A DNA stretch of 64,000 nt, from positions 9,563,783-9,627,782 of the forward strand of contig OX421505.1 in the NCBI GenBank assembly GCA_949126835.1. Reading direction: 5' to 3'. The DNA comes from Anisus vortex. Lineage: Eukaryota > Mollusca > Gastropoda > Planorbidae. The notes below the pieces were generated by a model. That model was not told the DNA's origin and did not search any database. It worked only from the letters and a program-made list of their open reading frames with translations. This document shows, piece after piece, positions 33,476 to 46,000 of the stretch. Within the stretch, counting starts at the first letter, position 1. Each line of letters opens with the position of its first letter. The translations under genes were made by a program, and so were the position numbers.

Positions 33476-33894
33476 GTATAATGTATAATGGTGCGCACTT
33501 TTTTTTTGTATTTAAACTACAAGAAGCCTACTTTTCTTGATATTCTATATCTGTATGTAGGCCGACTTTCTTCCAACATGATATTCTTTTCCTTGTTATT
33601 TTAAATTATCGACATAGATTCGACTAAGAGTGAAATCTACTGATCTTATAATGCCTAAAAAAAAAGACTGCCTTCTACCGGGCGACAGTGCAGGAATACG
33701 TGAGGAGAAGCAGAACGGCGCATGTGACTTTGAAGACCGTATTGCTTTGTTACGCGTGCCGCGAGAAGGCTAGCATCGGGTGGGATTTGTGTGCCCCCCC
33801 CCCCTCAATAATTCCACCCCTAACGATCGTTACGCCCTGGGCTTAAGAGCCACAATGCGCGTCCATTTTCCTTTTTGAGACATTTAAGAATGGA

Positions 33895-34220
33895 CATTCA
33901 GTCACCGGGATATGGACATTCAGTCACCAGGTTTGGGAAGGCCCGTACCGTGACCGGGATTGAGAAGGCTCCTACCGTCACCGGTTTTTTAGAAGGCTCC
34001 TACCGTCACCGGTATTGAGAAGGCTCCTACCGTCACCGGTATTGAGAAGGCTCCTACCGTCACCGGTATTGAAAAGGCTCCTACCGTCACCGGTTTTGAG
34101 AAGGCTCCTACCGTCACCGGTTTTGAGAAGGCTCCTACTGTCACCGGTTTTGAGAAGGCTCCTACCGTCATCGGTTTTGAGAAGGCTCCTACCGTCACCG
34201 GTTTTGAGAAGGCCCGTACC
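33895..34220. repeat. 27-bp coding-frame-compatible minisatellite
   Basis: About 10 copies of a 27-bp unit, GAGAAGGCTCCTACCGTCAC plus CGGTTTT/CGGTATT, flanked by shorter ATTCAGTCACCGGG relatives. The unit is nine codons, so frames stay open on both strands. The minus strand reads AFSKPVTVG repeats and the plus strand VLRRLLPSP repeats. No start context, splice signal or homology supports a protein. Confidence 0.9.
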
Positions 34221-34958
34221 GCGATCCGGAGATGGGAGACTGAAAAGTGGAATGATAGTTTGAACAAGTCTAAAATAGGCTTAGAGGTCTGGCAGCATCT
34301 GCCCCTTTTAACCGCGACGACCCAAGGTGCCCCCCCCCCTTCGGGGCACACTTTGCCTAACTCGGCCTAACTTCGACTCGAGGTGTCGCCACTGAATGTC
34401 CGTACGTGTAGTCTGGGGGTTTGTGCCACCGGTTGACAGTGACAGTGCAGGTGTAAGAGCGAGCCACCACGACAATGATCCGAAGGGAATTCCGCAGCTG
34501 GGGAGGAGTTGTGTAGTCCAGGGGTGGGCAACCTTTTGCTAACACTGTGCCGAACTAGGATTGTTATATCATTCAGGGTACCAACAGCCTGAAAGTTAAC
34601 ATGCTCATCTATATTATTTTTATAAGACAATTTATTTAGTGCCGTAGCAAGACCAAAAGAAAAGTAGCGGTATAGAGTGATGCCAAACGAGTTGTTTTAA
34701 TGTAATGCGGAGACCGTACCAGGCAATAGATCTCACGCCCTTAGTTTGCACCCCCCCCTCCTCCTCCTCTCCACCCTTGATTGAATGTTGCCATGAAGTT
34801 TGCTATTTTCTCCAATGATGGCGCTAGATGTAGAAGGTGCTTGCATCGTTGATACAGCATACGCAACATGCAACGCCATCTGTGAGACGACCTTGTCAAC
34901 ATAAACTTGTTGATATAGGTAAAACTAACCGAGGCTGCATTTACATGTTGCGCTAACA

Positions 34959-35280
34959 TAGGGGTCGGGAACCTTTTTTTCTGAGAGAGCCATGTACACC
35001 ACATATTTTGAAAAGTAATTCTGTAAGAGCCATACATTATGTTTAAAACTTAAAATTCAAGTAAATGTGTGCATTTTGTGTAATTTCAACACTAAAAGTA
35101 CAATAATTATATCTCTGAATTCTTCTGATGCTGAGCTGCAGTAGACCTTAGCTCATATAATATGTATATCAAAAAGTCTAAAAAAAACAATTTTTTAATA
35201 ATCGAACATTTGTCTGCGAGCCAGATGCAGCCATCAAAAGAGCCACATCTGGCTCGCGAGCCATGGGTTCCCGACCCCTG
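34959..35280. mobile_element. hAT-like MITE, 322 bp, 8-bp target duplication
   Basis: TIRs TAGGGGTCGGGAACC and GGTTCCCGACCCCTG, an inverted match of 14 of 15. Perfect 8-bp target duplication CGCTAACA at 34951-34958 and 35281-35288. The body has inverted GAGAGAGCCATG and GAGCCACATCTGGCTC motifs. No ORF. Confidence 0.92.
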
Positions 35281-36423
35281 CGCTAACAGATGGAGTTACT
35301 TCAGTACTTGAGCTAAGCCTGTAACAGTATCGGGACAAAATTGGGTCTTGTCGGGACTGGAAGGTCCATAACGGTAACGGTCCCAATTTATCGGGATGGA
35401 TGATAACCCTACCTGGACGTAAGTGCCTGAAGGCTCGTCCGTTTTGTTTTCTAAGGCAATTATAGTATGGTGTAATGATATGAAATATGTATGTTGAGTT
35501 ACCGTTAAGCACGGCAAGACACCAGTAACACATCTATCCAGGGTCCATGAATACTATGAGAGTTACTTTATATACTTTAAAAAAAAATTTCAACTGGAAA
35601 AGATAATTGTGATAATTGTATTACTAGAAACACCAAACTTTAATTTAATTTGATATCATAAATGCCATACATATTGTTTTAGTAGACATCTAACTACATA
35701 AAAATAAACTTGTCATAATAATTACAATTCTCTAAATAACACAGTTATAAAAGATGTATACACATTCATGTTTTCTTCTCTGCCATAAACATTTGGAACA
35801 AAGTCTTTTTTGTATTCCTACAATATATATACAAATTATAAAAAGCCTTCTGAAATATTGCTACAAAAAAAAAGTACAATTCTAGATTACTGTCAGAATC
35901 AAACATGTTAACAATATAAGAAATGTATATCAAGGGAAAAAACTCTTTATAGTTGAGGGCGCAGAAAATCTTGGGAGTCATAAGACTTTATATTTTGAAG
36001 CATTTTCTTCCTTTAAAAAGTGCAATAATATAGTCTACATTTGAAGATTTCTATAAACACTTTGTAAACTAGTCTATTGAGTTAAGTAGATTTAGTAACT
36101 AAAGCAAACAGGAGTTTGTAAGGACAACACAAGGCTCAGATGACTTGACTTTACAGTTTGCCAGCATTTTTTTTTTACTATGATTTAAAACCCAAAGCTT
36201 CTGTTGGGGTGGTTTTACAATGTTGCAAGACCAGTTTTACATATGAATCAATCTAAAGAGATATAGCACCGAAATTGAAAAGATAATTAAATTATTTTGA
36301 AATGGAATGCTATATTAATTTAGTAAAAACAGAGTACAAAAAAAAAAAACAACCCACAAAAAAATAAAACAGGACAGGACAGGTTGGAGATGGCTTAATT
36401 TGGAGATAGCTAGCTAATGGATC

Positions 36424-36672
36424 AAGGGTATGGTGGCAGAGTGGCAGCGCTTTCGGCTGGCATACCAAAGGTCCTAGGTTCAAATCCTGGTATATTTTCC
36501 TGGGTCTGGAGTCTACCAAGAGATGATGGGTACCTGAGCCTAGATGAGGTAAAGTAAAGGTGGCTGTGCTTAGTGCCGGCCACACAATCACTTAGTATGC
36601 TGTGGCCATAGAAACTGGTGAACGCTGCTTCACTGGCCATATGGATCAATTTGGTTAGACGGGATACTTTTT
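36424..36672 (+). mobile_element. SINE-A copy
   Basis: GGTATGGTGGCAGAGTGGCA head, AGGTTCAAATCCTGGTAT B-box region, TACCTGAGCCTAGATGAGGT, GTAAAGGTGGCTGTGC, CATAGAAACTGGTGAACGCT and GGGATACTTTTTTA end. It lies about 960 bp beyond the SLC18B1-like stop codon. Confidence 0.85.
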
Positions 36673-37634
36673 TAGCTAATGGATCACAGACTCAAAGTAA
36701 ATTGTTTCAATTATACTGAACAGCTGTAATATCTGCAATTATGCAGGACTGTTTACATTTTGTATTGTACATTTAAGTAAGTTGAGCAACAATAGAGAAG
36801 GCTTGTGCTTGTCGAAGAACTAAATTCAACAACACAAAACTATTGAGTGTTTGATGAGTTTGTGTTTCACACAACGAAATTATGAATTATAATAAATAAA
36901 ACAATTTGAAATGTACAATATCAACTTGTAATAATAATTGTTTATAAACAGCATCAACAACAACAAAAATTGCACAGCAATTACATAAAAACAAAATAAC
37001 ATATCCATAAGTCAAAGTGATGCCAAATAAGCCAAATAACTGATGTTTTCAGAGAAGACCTTGTTTGACCTCTTTAGAGTGAATATAAGTTTCTGGACAA
37101 TCTGATCAAATAAAGTGAGGAAATTCATTACTAGCTATTCCAGAACTTTTTAATAGAAAAACATATCAATATGTGTGACTATTTAGTGAGCAATTTGATT
37201 CTATTCATTAATGCCAAAAATGATCTTATCTTACAATAAGCACATACATGAAACAATGCAATCACCTTTTTATAATCTGACCAATCATCACTATCTGAGG
37301 CAACCAATGTTATCTGCACAATCTTATGCATAGTGTTGTGCTGAGAACAATCAACATGTCATGTGATCAGTGACAAGTGTACATTTACAGCTCGCATGAA
37401 TAATAACTGAACTTGTAATTGCTGATTAGAATCAGATAGTTAATAATGAGATTGAAATTATTTTAACTGAGTACATTCATTATTATATTAAGTAAATTAT
37501 GTCCCTTAGATAAAGGAGTTTGCTTGAAAAAAAATCTTTCCTTATTATCTGTACAGTGTTTGTAGAATTCATGAATTATGTCCCTTAGATAAAGGCGTTT
37601 GAACTATTATCTGAACACCGCATCTAAAATTCAT

Positions 37635-40600
37635 TCACCTACCAACTGTTTTATTTTGGTCTAAATAAGAAGACTCGTCCATCCTCTCGTCTATTACTGC
37701 CTGAGGCACCACGCTGTTGTAGCGTATGTACAATTCGTCTTTGACTGACGGCCTTCTACACCACCGGGAAATGAAATATATAGATGTGCAGATCATCTGT
37801 AACAAAAAAAAGAGCATTGATTAATGTTGCCTTTCTGAATGAGCCCTTGCGTGAATGTCATCATTGTCAAGACCACTGAGCTATATATACATGGAGTGAT
37901 CAATCACTTCAATAGGTCGGGAGAATACTCTTATTTATAGATAAGTTATATCGTAGTAAGATGGCCGATTTGACACTGACATATATAAAATAAAGGCATC
38001 TACATTAGTGAGCGCCTGATACCTACCATTACCATGTTATTATTACCATATTATATTAGTATAACAAGAAAGATGAAGAAACTAAAATACTCATATAAGT
38101 GTATGTAATACAATACTTACTCAATTAATATCTATATTTTTAGCATTCAAGTATTCAATTGAGAAAGATCAATAACCATTTTGTTGAGTTTATTTTCATG
38201 GACGTATTTCCGTAAAGTGTTTAAATTTTAAATCAAAAGTACATATGTAGTTTTATGTATGTACGGGTCAAATCCTCATCTTACAGTAAAACGTATGTAT
38301 ATATAAAAGTTGACATTTTTATGCTTTATTTTAAGTGATTGAGCACTCCTTGTATATATAGCTCAGTGGTCAAGACACACAACAAGCATGGTGATATGTA
38401 AGACTCAATATTATACCTCAGGCATAAACTAAGAAGGAAATGTTAATTTTCTCTAAAACAAACACTGGGTTATGTCATTTTGGCAAACTTGATCAAACAG
38501 TGTTTATAATGTGTAACCAATGTAGAAAAAGGAACATTTAGATGTATTGTTTGTAGCAGAATGTTTTCTGGATTCTTAGCAATGGAAAGTTATTGTGATG
38601 CTTTGCATATTTCAAACAAATAATACAACTTTGCATGAATCATTCAAACATGTGTGTACAGTGCAGCCTAAAAAAAAAAAAGCACTAATCTTATTACTCA
38701 CAGCAAAAAAGTTAATTCCGCTTACAACTGTTACTCCATATCTAAAACCTATTTCATCTACCAAAAACCCAGCCATCATGGGACTCAGGAAAGCCCTGTC
38801 CATTTTTAATTTAAGAAAAGAAAAGTGTATATTATATGCGTACATGGATTTAAAAGTTTAAATAATAAGTATAATTTTTGAATAATAAAAGTTTACATTA
38901 AGTTTCAGTACCAATGTTGTATCAGTATTTCAAGTTGAATCTATAAATAGAAAAGTTACCCAATAGAGAACACTGAGACAAACAGCCCTGAGACAATACC
39001 ATATGTGTCTAAGTTGTTCTCAAAACCAAGGTCCCTGCAAGTGATACAATAATTATAATGAATCATTTACACAGATCACAGATACTTCTATGTAAAAGTG
39101 TTGTTTTGTTTTTTTGCTAAAAGTATCCTAGAAAATAGATAATAGGTTGTAAGACACTAACAAACAAACCCAAACTGTTGGATGAGAATGACAAGAATTT
39201 CATTCCCAATATCAAACATTTGTTATGTTTTTAATGATAATGAGTGGCTTAACAGAAAAGTGGTAGCACCAGAATCACACATTTAGTTCTTCTGGAAATG
39301 ACAAATATTTGGACACAAAGCCTTGCTATATTCATCCGAAGAAAAGTCTAGTTAAAACTAAATAATTAAAAGATTACAGGTAAAGGGCAATAGCATAAAT
39401 GTGTCTTTTAGAAAGTCAGCAGCAGGATGTGGATGTAGATCTGAATTATTTAGCGAGTAGGTTTGGTGAAACTGTTGCCTATGGTACTAGGGCAGGTTAA
39501 GAGTTTTACAAGTATTGAGTGATGCTAAATAAGTCAAAGTGATGCCAAATAAGTCATAATGATGCCAAATAACTGATGTTTTCAGAGAAGACCTTGTTTG
39601 ACTAGTAGCAAATCATGTCAATCCAAATCAAGCCGACTATTGGTGGAGACTCGGCAGAAGGAAGCTGGCAACAATAGCCCAGATTTTACCTGGGCACTAT
39701 TCCATTATGATCTATTTAATAGCGTTGTAAGTTATCCAGCTTAGAGTATATGTCTGTATTAGTATTCTACAAGCCTAAAAGAGCATGATCTAAACTTGAA
39801 TTCTCTTAAGACAAGTGCGATCCAGCCTAGTCCTAATAGATTTTATCAAACATGATAGTAAAAATAATACACAACACAAACAACTTACACAGCACCAAGT
39901 AGCAAACATTTGATTGATGGTCCAACTATTGCTGCAAAGAAAGCACCAGCTATCACAAGGCCTATGATGATGACCCAGAGTTTTCTGTAGATCAAACACA
40001 CAAGTAAACAACATTAGAGAGCCAGGTGAAAGATTGTTGGAACATTAAGGAACTAGAGTGCTAGTTCTGATGAAAGGAAAATAGAATCCTACACTTACAC
40101 AGGCAGGAAATCTAAAAACGGTGTTGGACCAATCAGGAGGAATCCTATTCCACACATTAGGTTGCCAGCGATGATTAGGGGTGGATTTCGTCCCTTAGAT
40201 AAAAAAAAAACATTGACATTTCTGTTGAGGTAGGACTTTAAGTTAAAGACTATTAAAGATTTTATTTTAAAAGAGTAAATTATGTCCCTTAGATACGGTA
40301 TAAAAAAGCATTTACAATTTAAGTGGGTTATGTCCCTTCTATATAATCAGTAAGACTCAAAAGAGTGAATTATGTCCCTTTGATCATAAAAAAAAAAGGT
40401 AAGAGCTATTTATTTAGGTGTTAAAATATAATTATAAACTCCTTAAAATTTTGAAAAGGTAGTAAGAGTCATTTATTGAAAGTAAATCGAGTGTTTGGTG
40501 GAAATATAAGAAACTATTGATCACACAGATAGCATTTGCAATTGACATCATAACATGATCTATGTAAAAAAAAAAAAACTGCCATGTTGAAGTAAATGAA

Positions 40601-43019
40601 ATGAAAATAAAACTGTTGTAACTACAAGTATATGATAAAGTCTGATAATGCATTTTTAAGTGTAATATTTTATGCACAAGATATTCTAAATATTCAACCC
40701 TGTGAGTGTTTTATAATAATGTACTTTAAAATTAAATATTTTTAATCAATTGAATTACTCCAGATTAATGTGATTATTAATACAAGTGCTTTGTCTAGTG
40801 ACCTAAGTCAGCTATGTCCTAAGTAGTGAGCCTAGTAAGCAATAAGATGCCTCTGCTAGTCTTAGAACTAAGTTATTGACATTGAGTTTTAAAAATATAA
40901 AATATTTTTGTCACAGTCGATGAATATTTTGTATAGAAATATTTGGTAAAAGAACTAGCGTAAGTTTACAAGGAAATGGATGTGTGTGCGCCAAAAGGGG
41001 CAAGTAACAGTGCCTAATTGTATTGTCACATGATTTTGGTCACATGTTTACAAAAGCCATTTTAGACTAATTTAGAAAAGGGCAAAACAGACTTTAGTCT
41101 TATATAAACATGTCAATATATATATATATAAATAGAATATCAGAGGCAGACTTGAATTATTAGAATATTGAATAAATGTTATGTTACTCAAGAACAGAAA
41201 TTTGTTAATGTTGTCAAAACATGTATGTGTATAAATAGAATGAACTTACTGTAGTATCGCTAATGTAGCCCCAAATAGGCGATGTTATACCATACAGACC
41301 AGGCGCTATGACAAATATCAGGCCAATTAGAGACTTGGATAAATCAAACTGAAAAATAAATGGGAACATTTATTAAATTCTATACAAATAAAAAAGTTAT
41401 ACAATTTATTATTATTTTTTTTTTTTCAATAAATAGCTGTTATATTTACATACCCCCGTTCCTAAAAAAAAAAATTTTAACATGTAAAATATGTATCATA
41501 GGTCAAGATAGGGTTTTTATTTTTTAAGTAAGGGAAGTTGATGCTCAAGACTCTGAAAAAATGTAAATACAAAGGAATAGAGGCTAAAAGACTCTTGAAA
41601 TAATGAAACGATTGCAAAAGCAGCATAGCAGTATATTGGGTTAACATTATGACAATTTAGGGTTCAAATCCCACTAAAAAGCTCCAGGATTGTTCCTGAT
41701 AAGAGAGTTTTCCCAGCTCTGATTGGTACCTGACATTAGTTGGGCAATTAAAATTGGTTAGGTACAAACAATTGGGAAAGACAAGGCTGAAAAATGAAAT
41801 AATGTTGTTTTTATTTCCTCTTAAAATAACCGAAACAGCAAAACTGAAAGGTAATGTTTTGACCAGCGCTTACCTGTTCTAAATGCTTAGCAAAAGTTGG
41901 ATCAAGGAAAACAAGAGCTATACTGCTGGCCAATATGCCCAGTGAGGAGAACCACACCATGGGACTTTTCAACAAGCTCAGAATACTTCCCTTTCTTTCA
42001 TGTTTTACATCTGGGGAAAAAGAAACACCAAAAATTGATATCGCCGTCTGATTACGATAAACTACAAGAAAGAAATGCACCACAGTCAAACCTCTGTTGT
42101 TGGTAAAGAATCTGTGAAATCCGAAACCCATGACGCATGTGCTGTGATATTATTTTCATATGAATCAATGTAAATCCAATTTGTTTTAAACAGTCCAAAT
42201 TACATACAAAAAAACAACAACAAGAAAGCATTTTAAACAGAATAAATATAGTGTTCATTACTAAATACATTAAGGTGTTTTTATAAACAAATGGATACAA
42301 TAGTAAGTATGAAGAATAAATGATTACTGCTAGGGAGCGGACTGTAGCAAAAAAGAAGAGTCACAAGTCTGTTGGGTTGCAGTTGGTTCTACAATGTATG
42401 AATATTCATGTTTTCTATGGCTTGATAATGTCACTTTGTAGAAAGAGGCTTATATAATTTTACAAAATTAACTTTTTTCCATTGCTAAAAAAAATAATTT
42501 TTTGTTAAATTGGCTTTTAAGAGTATGAACAATTTTGTCGGAACTTAAAAAAAACATAACTATAATGTAAAATAACTTGTCTTTAAGTTTTAGTATTATA
42601 GTTGAAACAAATTTGTTAAAAATAATTCAATAAAGTTTCTTTCACCTTCAGGTTGAGGTAAAAAGAAAAACATCAATGCTCCAGTGGCTAAAATTGAAGC
42701 CCCAATCACAAAGAATGGCAAGCCAAAACCACCAACCTGTAAGAAAAACAAAGGAAACATTTAATTGTTTTTGTTTATATTTTAAGCTATTTTTTTAATG
42801 TGTTCAACTCAGTAAAAATAAAAATGATGACCTCATAAAGGAAACCTCCAAGTGCAGGGCCAGCCATAAGACCAATACCATTGGCTGTTTCTAACAGACC
42901 CTATGGGAGTGGATGGATTAAAAAAAATTATTAATTGGCATGTTTATGAAATAAAAAAAAATTTGGAAATGTTATATAAATATAAAAGCAATTTTTTTTA
43001 TCCTAGTATCTATGGCAAC

Positions 43020-43066
<47 letters not shown>

Positions 43067-46000
43067 AATATTGAAAGTTTACAATTATAAAAACTTCAAA
43101 AACTAAAAAAACAAGCTTAACCAATCTAAATGTAACATTTTTTGTTACATATTTAAACATTAAACGTTTAAAAATTAACTTAAAATAAGTAAAATTAAAA
43201 AAAATATAACATTTGAGAATCTAATCTTAAAAATGTTACTTTTATTTTAAAACTTTAAACTGTTTTTATTTTAAAACTTTAACTTACAAAAACAGTGGCT
43301 ACATGTTTTGGAAATTCATTAGATATGATTGCAAATGATGATGTGATAAAAGCAGACAGGCCTAGGGCTTCAATGCAGCGGCAAGCAAAACAGATGATAA
43401 TGAAGGGCGTCCCTGGAGGGCTCCTGTGAAGAGTGCTGTGTGAATGAAAAAGACATAGACCATAGATGAGTCAGTCATTGGAACTTAAAGGTAATATATT
43501 CATGGCAGATGAGTCCTAAAACCATTGAAACTTGTAGAACAATTCAAAAATTGACAAAATGGTCTAAAGCTTTAAAAAAATCATACATTAATCTTTTCTA
43601 TGAACTTAATTATTAGAATTTTACATTTAAATCTAATAGCTTCATTTTAGAACAATTGGCTTTTTTTTTTTTTTGTATTTTTTAGATGTGATACATAAAT
43701 AATTTTTAACTATTGCTTTAAAAAGACAATACCATTGAAAGAACTGCACACCAGACCTTGATGCCAATTTTTTAAAGATAGACAGATTAAAACATCAGAA
43801 AAAGAACACAAAGATAATTTTCATGAGATTGGCCAGTTTACTGAGGGTTCTGGGTTCAATCCCCTAATATGCCACAGAAACTTATGAACACTGCTTCACT
43901 GAACCTATGGATCAATTTGGTTTGACGGGTACTTTACTTCACCTGCAATTTCTGGAGGGTATAGAACTTCTTTTGAAAGCCAAAATCAATACAGATGCTC
44001 AACAATGTTCTGAAAAGGGACTAGAATTTAAATAAGCTGAGAAAAAAAAATGTAAATAAAGAAAACAATGAAGAAGACAGGCAGCATACCCAAATAAAAC
44101 TGCACATGATCCGCCAACTAATATTCCAGAAACAAACAAAAACTTTGCCCCAATTCTTGTCAACTATAGAGTACAAAAACAGGAAAACCTTTTCGATGCA
44201 TGTTAAAAATATAACAAAAAAAGAAAAAATGCTAATAAATAGAGTAAAGTGTAAACAAAATATTTATCAATAGAACTACATTTTTAAACATAACAATAAG
44301 AAAACAAAAAACTATCACTAAAAGCAAAAGCAAAGTATGTTAAATATGACAGATTTAAGAACGAAACAAAATATTTTACAAAGTTGCCATAAACTGGTGA
44401 AGAGATGAGAATCATAAATTGGAATACGCTGAAGATAAGTCCAGTCACTGTGGTGGAGACACCTTTCTTTTCAGCCTATCAAATGGGATAGAAAAAAAAA
44501 CATTTTATTTTGAACAAAGTATACATATAGTTGACACTAAATCAAAGCTTTGACATTAAATCAACCCCTTTAGAGTTGCATGTAGCAAACATGAATTAAA
44601 CCAGCAACATGCTTGAATGCAGCCCAAAATAATGTATATATATACCCATGCCAGTTCATGCATTTCTGAAGAATTCCTTGGTTCATTTTGGAAGGACTGA
44701 TCATGAATTGTTACGTTTTTAACTACTGCTGCAAACAAATGTATTTTGTATATGATTGGAAAAAATAATTGGTTGATAATAATTGTATGTGTTAAGAGGT
44801 GGCTTTAATTAATATTGCATTCAATTATATTATTACATTACTTTAAATGAAGGGAGTTTCATTAGAATTCTCACGCATTCTACTTGATTAACTGCTCTGA
44901 CACTTGGCATTGTGAATTTTCAAGTTTTAGCTAGAAATGAGAGTTGGCTATTTCTCACAAAGTTTTAAAATAAGTATATTATCATTCTTGAATATTCTGA
45001 GTTTATTCATTGTGGGGGAAAAAAAAAAGTGCTGTTTAGTTTAAGAAACATAAGTAAATAGGAGATATAACACAAAATATATTGCTTTACATGAAACAAC
45101 TTGTAGGCCTATTACTTAATTTTTTTTGTTACATAACATTAGTTATTTTAAACAGCATTTAAAAATTAACCATTTACGTTTATTAGTTATTTAAGATTAT
45201 GGGGCATGGTGACCGTGCAGAAGCGCGTTTGACTAGTGTACCGAAGGTCCCAGATTCGAATCCTGGTACAGGCTAGGATTTTTTCCCGGGTCTGGAGGGT
45301 GTCCCTGACCTTAGTTGGGGTAAAGTAAAGGCCACACAATCACCAAGTATGCCGTGGCCACAGAAATTGGTGAGTGCTGCTTCACTGGCCCTATGGATCA
45401 ATTTGGTCCCACGGGATACTTTACTTTTTTACTTTAGTTTTTTAACATTGCAATAAGCATGTAAAATACTTAAACTATTTTACATTTTAATGAAAGTTTG
45501 TCCACACACACAACAAAAAAAGATTTGGTGTCAAATGTCAAAGCAGGAAAAAATTCTCTAATGCTTTGCAAAATAATGGATCCATGTAAACAACTCACAC
45601 ACTTACTTCCTGCGGGAATAAACAACACATGCACTTACTTCCTGTGGGAATAAAGAACACATGCACTTACTTCCTGCGGGAATAAACAACACACGCACTT
45701 ACTTCCTGGGGGAATAAAGAACACATGCACTTACTTCCTGCGGGAATAAACAACACACGCACTTACTTCCTGCGGGAAAAAGGGAGCTAGTAGAGAGAAT
45801 CCGCAGCCAGTGAAAAAATTAGACAGGGCCAACAAAACTAGGACCAGCTTGTTTCTTTTCGTTAACTTGCTAAGTGCAAACTTTTCATCTGCATCATTGT
45901 GAGTTTTAGTAATGCCTGCCAATGGGGAGTCAACATGGTCAACGGAAGCAGCACCTGTAACGGAGTCAACACAACCAAACATTGAGCTGAGATCAGACTT

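Larger units (their letters stand above)
29859..37634. other. Upstream region of sialin-like gene and 3' side of SLC18B1-like gene
   Basis: No further coding exon recognised. It should contain the sialin promoter and a 5' noncoding exon, plus the 3' UTR of the SLC18B1-like gene (stop at 37635). From 30,300 to about 33,100 it is strongly AT-rich with many TAGGCCTA palindromes. From 33,640 to 34,500 it is GC-richer with a 27-bp minisatellite. SINE, LINE-C and MITE insertions are listed separately. Confidence 0.5.
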
